Below, one piece after another: positions 22,135 to 32,398 of a stretch of 64,000 bases of DNA. Numbering within the stretch: the first letter of the stretch is position 1; each line of letters opens with the position of its first letter. A program made the position numbers and the translations under genes. Source of the DNA: Nageia nagi (lineage: Eukaryota > Pinophyta); assembly GCA_050084985.1 (NCBI GenBank), contig JBITNC010000001.1, positions 47,926,001 through 47,990,000 of the forward strand. Direction: 5' to 3'. The notes beneath the pieces were generated by a model. It worked only from the letters and a program-made list of their open reading frames with translations. It did not search any database and had not been told where the DNA came from.

Positions 22135-25100
22135 TCAATTGTTACTTCTAGTAGCTTGCTCAGAAGTGGATCTAGTTGCAGTCTCAATTGCTACCATCAT
22201 GTTTAGAGGGAGGAATGCCTACATCCTTTTATTTAATTCACTCAAATCTTTATAATCAGGTTGTGAGAGGATGAAGGATACATTAATCTTCTCAATATAT
22301 GCTTTGAACCTTTCCAAGACATTGTTTAGCCTTTCAGCATGTAAAAATTTTACAATAGCTTCCTGAACCAACTCATTTATTTGCTATAAATCTAATATTT
22401 GTGTCTCAGAAAAAGATTATTCTAAAAATTGAATGGTATTGGCTACCCAATTGGTAGCACTACCTTGTACATTCTACTCTTTCCATATTTTGGAAGCTTT
22501 TATTTCAACTAAAGAATTAAAAAATTTGTTAACAAATCTCAACTCTATTATGAGCTGGTGTTTATTTATGTCCATATTGAATACTAAACTCCAGAGATCA
22601 CAAATTTCTTAAATTCTTTTTTGATATGACTATTTTGGCTTAGAGGAGACTATGGTGAACTCCTTTTTAGTCATTATCCTTAATCAAATTTGCATCCTTT
22701 CTAAAATTTTTCTAGGTATATCTAGAGCTAGTTTATGAAGAGCACTTTAAGCATAAAATTCCTTAATAGCTTGTATACTTTTATCCTTGAGCAGATGTAA
22801 GTGAGATAATGTTATCATTCTATCATTGACTTACTCTACTAAGGATTTTCTAAAATTTTTCATTAGTAGTAATAGCTTTGCATTATCATTTGATAGAATT
22901 TTATTGGCTACATTGACTATCTATATCTCATCCTCAATTTATTTTATCTTCTAAGCGTCCATAACTATAGCTTGAGTCTTGAGCTCTTCTATCACTTGGT
23001 TTGCAGTGTCTAACTTAGCTCTTGATGTTACCATGCTCTTATCAAATTCAATCTTCTATTTCTCAAGCTTTATAATTAAATATTTATTCTTATTCTATAA
23101 TTTGGCTATTATCTTATCCTTAAGGGAGCAATCCTTATTATATTGATCAATCTTCTTATTCAATTTTTCTATTTTAGTCTCCATTTATTGAAGACTCTTT
23201 CTAGTTGCCATGTAAGTGTTCACCAAAAACCTAGACTGATCAATAGCTGGTGCACTCTACATATTTACATTTATTACAACCATGGGAGTAAGCTCTAGAT
23301 GCCCTTCTTTGAAAGGCATCTGAGCAATTTTTATATCTTCCATCTCTATTACTTTGCTTAAAATTCTTGACTGTTACTCAAGGAGCATAGAAGATTTATT
23401 TATAAAATTTGCCTAATCAATGGGCTCTACAATTTGTGTAGAAAAAATAGACTTTTTTTCCTCTTATGAGGCAATAGGAATAAAAGAATGAATGAGAATT
23501 ATTTCACTTGCAATAGGTGACTTAGCTTGCTAAGTTGGTTAGGACTGCTGAGGAGGAGTGAACTACTAGGCTTCTAGTTTAGGTTCAGCCTCTTCCATTG
23601 CTTTAGTTTATTCTTTAGGCTTATACATTAGGCTCAAGTCCTTCTTTTTGAATTTATCATCATCATCATCTTTTGACCCTCCTCTAGATGCCACTATTGC
23701 TATCTTTCTAGCCTTAGGTAGACTTTCTCTGCCTTGTTGAATTTATCTCTATTCCTTTATTAGGGTTTCTTCTTGCTATTATTCTTGGGCTTGTCCTACA
23801 CCACCAACTTTAGTATCTTATGGTTGTTTGAACTCTTTTGGATCAAAAATTTTACCTCTTTTATCATCACTTTTGGGACTTCTTCCATTACCTCTATAGT
23901 TGAAGGTACAGTCATTTGTGATTGTCACCTTGCTATAATTGATCGAAGCTTTTTCATAGGTTTTTGCTCTTTCTCTAATGTCTACTCCTTTTGAGCAAGA
24001 GTTTGATTTTTTTTTCTTTTTTAGATATGGTTCCTAGGAAGAAGTAGTGGTATCTAAAGGGTTTTGTTTTCCCTTTTTTAGAACTCGAACCATGCCGAAT
24101 GATTTCTCTATTTGTGCTATCTTCTCCTCTATAGCAGCTTTCTCATGAGAGTGAGGAGGAAGAGGCTATCTCAAATCTAGCAAAGGATCTTTGAAATATT
24201 CTACTTTCCAATATTTATCATATTTGAATTTTTCAAATAATTCACCTTCAATATCATGAATTTTTATGGTATATTCAAATTTGAATCTTGTAAAATAATG
24301 AATTTTATTGGTACTCCACCCAAGATCTGTTAATTGGATAAGGACCTCTAGGTTGAGGACAAAATATTGCCTCTTATTTTTCTAGTTATTATATTTTCTT
24401 ATCCCTTCCAAGACCATCCAAATTTTATTTAAGGGTACAAATTTTTAATCTAGGTACAATCCTACCTTCTACTCATTTTTATTTACAAAATATTCAATAT
24501 GGGACCTACTATCATGGATGAATGTTGAACATTTTTTGTTAGTTCTTATTAACTAAATCATTTCCTCTTATGGATCATACATCCATGTAGTTTCCACCTT
24601 ATCTAATTTGAAATTTTTTATAATGAATTGAGTAATACTATTTGTACATCTTATTTCTAATAGAATAAAATTCTTAGTAGATTCTAGTATATTTACAATA
24701 GACTTGAAATTGCCCTCAACCCCATATTTACTCTCTATAGCACAAATTTGCCTACCCATGTCTATTGAATACAATTGGGGGGTAACATATTTAGATAAAA
24801 AGAAAGATTTTTCAAAATACCCATACCTTATTATTATGGTGCAATTTTTCAAAAAGTACCAGTCATCGATTTTATTTCCACCTTGTAGCTCCCTCATTGT
24901 GCTCTTGCATAGCCTACTTGGGAGTTTTCTAGTCAAAATTTTTACTATAGTTGCATAGAACTTGTTCATAAACTCATATTAAGATCCATGCAACTTGATC
25001 AAAACTAGCACCATCAGGTCGATTAGCACTGACACAATACTGGAACTGGTTGGCTCAATTGGAAGCCTTGCCTCTGTAAGTTTGTCCAAATTTTGATGGA

Positions 25101-25917
25101 AAAAAAGCCACCAAAGGTAAGAAGAATGTCTAAAATTTGATTTTTCAATATTGAACAAATATTTTTTAATTTTTTTAGTTATGAAAGCTAAAAAATCATA
25201 GTAGACATGGGCTTCTGAGATATTATAAGCCATGTGCACCATAGCTTCATCTACTTCTATTTGGGTCTTCTTTTCTAGAATGACCATGAGTGCTTGCAGC
25301 ACTTCTCTATCTTTCTTCCTTTCAAAAAGAGGTATTTGGTAGCTCACTAAGAGTTTTCCCTTTTTGCTATTCTGGTATCTCCCACTAATCTAGCTTAGCA
25401 TCTCATATTGATTAATATAAAAATCATATTTCTTCTTTTTCAAATTAATTTATTTTTTAACATGAAATGTCTAGTCTGCTAGAATAGTAAAAGCTTGGAC
25501 AATGGAGCCTAGAGAGCAATCTATCATTGCTTCAAATACTAGCTCAGAAGCATCTCCCTTTTTAGTGCTCTTGAACATACCAATTTGGTACCCCTTTTGA
25601 TAATGCCTATGTGCAAGGGAGTACAAAAGCTTAGGGCAAGTGAAGGATTCATAAAGCACATAATATGCCAAACCCTAATCAATCACTACATCTCTTTTAT
25701 AATGAGCAAAATATTTTCCTTTTTTGCTCACTTTAGGTGTCTTTAGCTTTAAAAGAACATGGATAGGGTTAGCTATCTATGTATCCATGTGATTGATAAC
25801 TCCTATCTTAGTCCAATTCACTCTTGGTACATTCTTGAGATATTCTTCTTGTAGAGAGAGTAGGTCAGTGTTAAGTTGTTTCACTTTGATTGTAGAGGAT
25901 AAATGAGAGGTTGCCAT
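22135..25917 (-). pseudogene. Extra ORF of element T (about 1,260 codons), unknown protein
   Basis: An ATG at 25917 (MATSHLSSTIKVKQLNTDLL) is in the same phase as a stop at 22135-22137. The 3,783-nt span is a multiple of three, and the long open pieces 25471-25671, 24979-25347 and 24568-24969 all lie in this phase. Only in-frame stops, many at likely former Gln codons, break it. The N-terminal third has aromatic-rich globular-looking sequence (RHSSYLWWLFFHQNLDKL; YGYFEKSFFLSKYV). A basic stretch follows near 24000, and the C-terminal part (about 22200-23250) is rich in E, K, L, I and looks coiled-coil (KYLIIKLEKQKIEFDKSM). It sits between integrase and the 3' LTR in sense orientation, a position where Tat-lineage elements are known to carry extra ORFs. 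I recognise no domain. Confidence 0.7.
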
Positions 25918-26494
25918 GATATTATCACCTTTTCTTGAACCTTAGGTTGTCATTAAAAATAGTAGTGTGGGTGATGCGAGGTTCTACAACCTTTTCCTTT
26001 CTCAAGATAACTCAACTTTGAAAACTCTAAGCTTTGAAAAATTTAAGCTTTGAATGCTCTAGAAACTTCAGTGCTCAAAATTAGCTAAGTGTCAAACTAT
26101 AGAGTACAGGAGGAGTTTTATTTGTCCAAGGTTGATAAGCTTTCCATTAATGGTAATTACTTTTTTAGAATCTTGAGACCCATGCATTGTATGAATTGAA
26201 TTGGCATAGGTTGGATTTATATTCAAAGCACACCAGACTTAATTTGTTGTACTTGTATGATGGTTCATGAAATCTAAAGAAAATTTTCTTTAAATGCTAT
26301 TTAATTCAATGATAATTGGGTAACATGCCAACATTAACTCTTGACTAAGTTGAATTAAAGTTGACAGCTAAGTAGTACACCAACATTAACTCTTAATAAT
26401 ATTGAATTAAATTTGATCATTAAAAAATATTTACTTTTTTTTAAAAAAATAAATATTTACAATATTTATACTATACAATGTATTGCAAGGAATG

Positions 26495-27765
26495 CAAGTT
26501 TACCTTATCACTTGGTAATGCTTTAAATAGATCTTGTTGATGGGAATATGTAATTCTCAAGACCTGTTAACATTTCATAACTTGAATGCATTATTTTGCA
26601 TAGCCTTGGTAATGATGTAAGGTCCACTTCAAAGAGAGTCAATTTTTTGGTGTCTTCTAAGTTTTGCTCTTTCCTCATCTAATTTGAGAATAATATCACC
26701 TGGTTCAAACTTCACTTAAAAAGAATTTTTCTTATCAAACCACCTCTTAACAATGTGCTGGTGATGCTGGAATTACTCATATGCTTTATTACGATCTTCT
26801 TCCAATTTCAAGAGTTGATTATATCTGGACTGTAATGGCTCAAAGTCATGGTCTTTCATTTCTTATAGGATTTTTAAAGCTGGTAACTCCATGTGCACTA
26901 GCAACACTAGTCTTTTACCATATACTAATGCATATGGGAATATTTTTATTATTAATTTATACTAATTTTATTAGCCCATAATGCATAGTCCAACTATGTA
27001 TGCCATTATTTGAGATTATCTTTAATTGTTCTTTTGATGATCCGAGTAAGATTTTTGTTAGTTGATTTAACTAGCTTATTACCTTATGGGTAATAGTTTG
27101 AAGAGAATAACCAGTAGATTCCATACTGGGCTACAAAGCTTGATAGATGTGAGACCATTTTTTGACACTATAGTCTATGGGATTCCAAAGTAGATGATTA
27201 TCCTTTTAATCATTTCTATCATCACTTTTTGATCTACATTTTTGCATGGCATAGCCTCTAACCACCTAGTGAAGTAATTTGTTACAATCAAAATAAATTT
27301 GTGGCCTATCAAGGAATTGGGATTTATGACACTAATAAAGTCCATACCCCACTATTGAAAAGGCTCTTTGACTATCACAGGTTTGAGAGGCATGGTAGCT
27401 TGTCTTGTCTTTCTCACAAATTTGTTACACTTATCATATTCCCATGTAATTTTGAATGAATCCTGAAATATAGTGGGCCAATAATATCTAACTTGTAATA
27501 CCTTTGCTACTATGGTTGGTCCAATATAATGCTTGCTAGAGAATTCATAATGAAATTCATGTAATATTCTATGGGATTCATCTTCAATCACACATCTGAG
27601 AAGGGTTTGATCAAAATTTTTTCTATACAAGTGGTCATATGTCATGATAAGTTTAAGGGCATGCAACCTAAATCTATTTTTTTGAAATCTATCTAGATGT
27701 TCAAGACACTTACCCATTTGAAAATAAATTATGATTTGCTTAATCTAATCACTTTTTTGATTAAG
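26495..27765 (-). pseudogene. Integrase of element T
   Basis: The - strand gives the zinc-binding segment (HRILHEFHYEFSSKHYIGPT, then YYWPTIFQDSF and YDKCNKF), where one Cys of the usual HHCC is not evident. The catalytic core begins VKEPFQQWGMDFISVINPNS, then HKFILIVTNYFTRWLEAMPC and FGIPYTIVSKNG; the Asp of the usual SDNG is Lys here. A C-terminal segment with FEPGDIILKLDEERAKL and GPYIITKAMQNNAFKL follows at about 26550-26700. The order and spacing are those of plant Ty3/gypsy integrase, which inserts the cDNA into the genome. Stops and the lost catalytic Asp make it inactive. Confidence 0.8.
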
Positions 27766-27769
27766 TTAT

Positions 27770-28712
27770 TATTCATCCTCTAGAAAAGAAATCATATGTG
27801 AAGCTTTAATCATAGTCTCATAGAGAGCTCTACCTATGATAAGCTTGGTTGGCTTGATCTCTATATCATATTCCATTATTTTAGTAATCTAAGCAGCTTT
27901 TCCTTCACCTAGATCTCCTTGTATAATATAATGTTTTACATTTGGATGAATAGTATATATAAAGATTCTATTATGGAAGACATAATACTTGAACTTTATA
28001 AATCATTTCATAATATAAAACACTTGTTTTTTAATAAATGAGTACCTTTGATAATGTTGATGCAGTGTTTGATTATAAAATATAATTAAGTGTTCTTCAT
28101 TATTGTCATCCTTGTGCAAGAATTGCAGCAATGTTCCTATCTGCTCCATGTGCATACATGATGAAATATTTTGACATATTAAAGTTTTTAAGCATAGAAT
28201 CTTTTATTATAGCCTTTTTTATCTCTTTGAAGGCTAATTTTGCTTCATAAGACCACGAAAATGCATCTTTCTTTAGCATTGAAATGATTGAAGACACAAT
28301 TTCTAAAAAATTATTAATAAATTTCTTAACAAAATTGATCTGACTAAGGAATGAATGGAAGGCCTTCTTGTTAAAGGGGAGTGGCAATGCCTCTATAGCT
28401 TTTACTCTATCTGGATCAATTGCTAGCCCCTCTTTTGAGACAATATGACCAAGTAGCTTTCCTTGGTTGACCATAAAAACTAACTTTTTTGGGTTGATTG
28501 AAATGCCAAACTTCATGCATTTTTTTAAAGACTAATCTTAGATGTTCTAAGTGATCATTTCTACTTTTAGAGAAGATAATGATATCATCTAGATAGATCA
28601 ATATAATTTTGTTTATTAGCTCTACAAATGCATGATCCATGGCTCTTTGAAAAGTAGCTCCTACATTAGAAAGACCAAATGGCATCCTTTTAAAAGCAAA
28701 TGTCTCTTATTT
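27770..28712 (-). pseudogene. RT (C-terminal half) and RNase H of element T
   Basis: From 28712 downwards the - strand reads TFAFKRMPFGLSNVGATFQR, then the RT active site ILIYLDDIIIFSKS (YLDD codons at 28584-28595), the thumb (GHIVSKEGLAIDPDRVKAIE; FLSQINFVKKFI) and the start of RNase H (KYFIMYAHGADRNIAAILAQ, where the usual Asp of 'xxxTDAS' is His/Ala-like). The N-terminal half of RT is at 40733-41330; the two were separated by the C insertion at 28713-28717. RT copies the RNA into cDNA and RNase H removes the template. Confidence 0.85.
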
Positions 28713-28717
28713 AGTTG
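28713..28717. repeat. Left target-site duplication of element C
   Basis: agttg, repeated exactly at 40728-40732 directly after the 3' LTR of C. It falls inside the reverse transcriptase of T, which resumes on both sides. Confidence 0.9.
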
Positions 28718-29567
28718 TGTAGACACCTAAAAAAGTCCCCTTTTTAACTAGTAAACATTGAAATAATCATAACTCTTTATACAAGCCTCAAATAAGCTTG
28801 AAAACTTCATTATTGGATATCTCTCATCGAGTACATGCAAAATAAGTGGTCACATGACCCTTTTTCGATAAAAATTGACTATTTGGTAGTTGTTTTAATG
28901 TTGTTATAAAATTGTTAACTAGTCGCTGACGTTCACCTACAAATGCCAGCGTTTTGAGCCAGTCGTTGGTGTTCGACCTCCAAATGCCAGTGACTCTGTA
29001 ATAGCCGAATAGAAGCCAAAATAGTAAAAGGAAGTTGGAATGCTTCATTCTTCCAAGATGAGGTGGATAGAGGGGGTCAGTTATGACCTACGGTGGCTGT
29101 TCACTTCCTCTTACCAACCTTGAAACATCTCATCCAAAATCTATAAATACTAGCCAATACAAAGCAAAAAGGGAGGAATTGAACCCAATTTTGAAGTAGG
29201 GTAATGCTGCCAAAATCTTGTGAGCTTATACATTTTATTATTTTATACTAGTTTCATTTTAATACTTGTCATACATAGATGCTTTGATGTTATTATCTTT
29301 TGCATGTTTGTAGGATTTACAGGTTGCTCATATCAAGGGAAGAAGCAAGCAACTCAAAAACAATGAAGATTTAATACTCTTTATTTTGGCACATAGCATT
29401 TGTAAAAGTCCCTTCTAAGGACAAATTGTAGTTTAAACTGAGATTGAATATCATTTTGCAATTACAACATGTCTATCTATGTTATATAATTTAAGGTTCA
29501 ATGAAGATTGAAGAATAATTTTATTTTATTTTATTCTATATTCCAGCTCAATTTTCATTGCAACATT
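28718..29567 (+). repeat. 5' LTR of element C
   Basis: Begins TGTAGACACC and ends TTGCAACA. It aligns end to end with 39880-40727. Differences cluster in the GC-richer block 28900-29000, where CG or CA/TG alternates between the two copies. Confidence 0.95.
29142..29149 (+). promoter_or_regulatory. TATA box of the C 5' LTR
   Basis: tataaata in the context aaaatctataaatacta, conserved at 40304-40311 in the 3' LTR. A transcription start shortly downstream is expected. Confidence 0.6.
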
Positions 29568-29570
29568 CTG

Positions 29571-29588
29571 GCGCTAGAAGGAGGGCCC
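29571..29588 (+). promoter_or_regulatory. Primer-binding site of C
   Basis: tggcgctagaaggagggc begins three bases after the LTR end. The TGG matches the CCA end of a tRNA. It is not the initiator-Met type of the copia elements. The tRNA was not identified. Confidence 0.65.
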
Positions 29589-29710
29589 CTTCGTTATTGA
29601 GAGGGAGATTTTTTATTTATGATTCTACCTTTCTATTCTCTGGTTTTTTGGATTTTTTCGTGTACTAACTTCAAATTTAAGGTTTTATGCTTTTTTAGGA
29701 ATTTGTTGCA

Positions 29711-29860
29711 GAAATGCCAACGATCGAAATCGAACACCGGTGACTCAGTAGGAATGCCAGCATTTTTCAATTAACATAGACTAAATGCCAGTGACTAGAA
29801 TCGAACACCGGTGACTATCACTAAATGCCAGTGTTCTCTGTCTAAACACCGACGACTCTT
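29711..29860 (+). repeat. Degenerate short-motif array in the C leader
   Basis: Alternating motifs of the type aaatgccagtgact and gaacaccggtgact recur about seven times in 150 bases. Related motifs (aaatgccagtgact, caaacgcc, ggcgttcg) occur in the LTR at 28920-29000 and 40085-40160. No coding content. Confidence 0.65.
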
Positions 29861-30059
29861 ACCAGGTCATTTTTGTCTCTTTTTATTATTTTTGAAAAAA
29901 TAAAATAAAATTATGTTATGGAAAAATATTTTTGAGTGTGATTCCTTTGCCTAGAGTGCATATAAGAATGGGTAGAAAAGATTAAATGCATATTTTTTAT
30001 TAATTTGTTTTATGTATAATGGTATGTATTTATTTTCATGTTTTGGGTGAAGGGTACGT

Positions 30060-30317
30060 ACACATTAATACTTTTTATCTTGTCTACTTATGCTCTCCCT
30101 TTGCGCTTCGTGTGATCTAAGGTGACCAGAATAGACTTGATAAGAAGGGGTAATTTAATTTTTCTTTTCTTTCACATTCACACTACATACACATTAATAC
30201 TTTTTATCTTGTCTACTTATGCTCTCCCTTTGCACTTCGAGTGATCTAAGTTGACCAGAATAGACTTGATAAGAAGGGGTAATTAACTTTTCTTTTCTTT
30301 CACACTCACACTATCAT
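30060..30317 (+). repeat. 129-bp tandem duplication in the C leader
   Basis: The unit starting cacattaatactttttatc and containing tatgctctccctttgc and accagaatagacttgataag occurs at 30061 and 30190, with few differences. A shorter, more diverged copy is at 30525-30595 (tatgctctcacttttgcacttcgagcgatct). Confidence 0.85.
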
Positions 30318-31539
30318 TAATTGGGTAATTTATCTACACATAATGACCTCTTACTAGTAAGAGGAGGTAATTTACTACACATAATACTTTCACAATTGGA
30401 AGGGTAAATGAATCACATTTAATTTGGAATGAACTTAAGGAAATAAATTGGGTTTTTGGGTAGTACAAATCACATTAAAAAGTTAATGAATTAGGGGGAT
30501 TCGAATACACTAAGTACTTTCACTTAACGAAGTATGCTCTCACTTTTGCACTTCGAGCGATCTTAAGTGATCAGAAATAAGTTAAGTGAAAGAGGTAAAA
30601 TTTATTCACATTTTATTTAGAAATTTATCACATATAAAACTTCCACAGCTGGAAGGAGTTAATGAACATCACTAAGAGGTTGGATAATGAATCACATTAT
30701 AATTTAAAAAAAAAAAAGAACAACGGGGTTTATTAAGGTCAAAGTTCATTTAAAATAAACTTTTGATTGTATCACATTAAGATAAGATAAGTGAATGGAC
30801 ATGAATGTTTGGGAGGGTAGTATGCATAAATGTATTTTACTTGTTTAAATGCATTTCATAAGGCCTTAAAGGAATAATTGAACATTAACGAGTTGGATGT
30901 CACTACCAATCATTAATTCTTACTTCTTTGTACCCACCGACATAACACACTTGAAGCCATAGAGCCAGTTACGCTTGGAGGTAATGACCAAGGTGACTCT
31001 CCTTTAGGTAGGAGTAAAAAAAGGAGACTCTTATAAAACCAAGCCAAGAGCCATAGAAACTTGTGAATATTACTTAGAATTACCCAACCTACCTTGTTTA
31101 ACACTTGACTAGTCAAAACAAACTAGGAAAATTAAAAGACTAAAAGTGAACAACTCATATCATTCATTTAACTTAGACATTAAAAATATGTGAAAAGTTA
31201 AAAAAGATAATCACATCATTAAAAGTAAGCTTGCATATAGGATGTTTGTACATCAAATTATTTTCTCGAAAGCATAATATAAAAGATAAAAATAAAACTT
31301 CTTTTACAATGTTTGTTTATGTGTTCAAAAACTGAATTGACATGTTTCATTTATGGAATAATATAATAGGTCATACAAAGGAATAGGTTTAAAAGATGAT
31401 TAAAAGTTGATTTTATTTAAGTTTTTTACTTTGAACCCCCTTTGTAACAAATAGAAACATAGGCATGTGTTAGTTACTCTAGATCCATACAAATTTTGAA
31501 TTGTTGAGAACAATTAAAAGGCCTTTGAATTTTATCATT
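30318..31539 (+). other. Remaining leader of element C
   Basis: Non-coding between the tandem duplication and the acidic ORF. Repeated phrases such as 'gggtaatt/aggtaattt' and 'cacattaa' echo the upstream repeats. A - strand frame at 30913-31116 shows no recognisable protein and is treated as chance. Confidence 0.5.
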
Positions 31540-32235
31540 ATGAGGTTCATCTTGGTTGCACTTTTAAATTATGTGCCTTTTCCTATCAAAGTAAAACCAA
31601 AAATACAAAGACTATGTTCACATATTGCCAAGTCAACCTTAGATACTTATTCTACTTCTGAGATCGTGAAGAATGATTTTTGTATTGACATTGAAAAGCT
31701 TTTAGCATATTTAGCAAAGATAGAACAATGTACCATACCTCTTCTTCAATCCTCAGAAAGCCTTGTTAGATCCCATGAAGAGCTAGAGTATAGTTCTTCC
31801 ATTCCTTTGCCCTCATCATGGGATGAGTTTGACACTAAAGATAATGAGCCCATCATAAAGATTGAAAACTCATCGACACATCTCATCAAATTAAAATCTT
31901 GTGGTGCATCTCCTTTTGAGACTATCGAACCTAATGAATCCAATTTGCTAAGTGATGAATCGAGTATTAATGCCAAAGGCCTTGATGCAACATCCTATGC
32001 TAAATCATATGACCTCCTAGAGTTAGACACCTTGATGTCTTCACCTCCACCTTGGGAGGAATATGATATTAAAGAAGAGGAGTTTGACATGAATCTTGAG
32101 GACCTTTCAGAGCATTCCTCAGAATTGCAATTTCATTCTCCTCCCCTTCTTGAGGCTACAAGAACTTCTATTGATTCCCATGAATATCATGATATTCTTG
32201 AGTTCAAGGATGAAACTTGTTCACTTTCATCATAA
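31540..32235 (+). CDS. Acidic ORF upstream of gag in element C (231 aa, intact)
   Basis: Open from the ATG at 31540 (MRFILVALLNYVPF) to the stop at 32233-32235; an in-phase TTG at 31501 would extend it by 13 codons. After a short hydrophobic N-terminus the protein is strongly acidic and Ser-rich. A motif is repeated with variation: SSWDEFDTKDNE around residues 95-106 and PPWEEYDIKEEEFD around residues 170-184. It is not homologous to gag, protease or pol as far as I can see. It lies in a different frame from the gag-protease frame that follows. Some Tat/Ogre elements carry an extra ORF before gag, so this may be such an ORF or a detached N-terminal gag extension. Function unknown. Confidence 0.6.
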   Translation: MRFILVALLNYVPFPIKVKPKIQRLCSHIAKSTLDTYSTSEIVKNDFCIDIEKLLAYLAKIEQCTIPLLQSSESLVRSHEELEYSSSIPLPSSWDEFDTKDNEPIIKIENSSTHLIKLKSCGASPFETIEPNESNLLSDESSINAKGLDATSYAKSYDLLELDTLMSSPPPWEEYDIKEEEFDMNLEDLSEHSSELQFHSPPLLEATRTSIDSHEYHDILEFKDETCSLSS

Positions 32236-32398
32236 GTAGAAATTGGAGAGCCTCACATAAGAATTAAAAAATCCATAGATTGTATTATTGAATCTCAAGA
32301 ATTTCAATCACAAAGAAATGAAAAATATAAAAATAAAATTTTCAAAGCTAACACACATGAGCTTAGTAATGAACATCCATGTGGGGAAATAACACATC

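Noticed and set aside
24704-24958. 84-codon + strand frame
   Set aside because: Antisense shadow of the extra ORF of element T.
28440-28540. Plus-strand origin of the RT fragments next to element C
   Set aside because: RT motifs (MPFGLSN, YLDD) read only on the - strand and belong to T, not to C, which is on the + strand.
30913-31116. 67-codon - strand frame in the C leader
   Set aside because: No recognisable motif and antisense to the element. Length is within chance.
31746-31976. 76-codon - strand frame
   Set aside because: Antisense shadow of the acidic ORF at 31540-32235.
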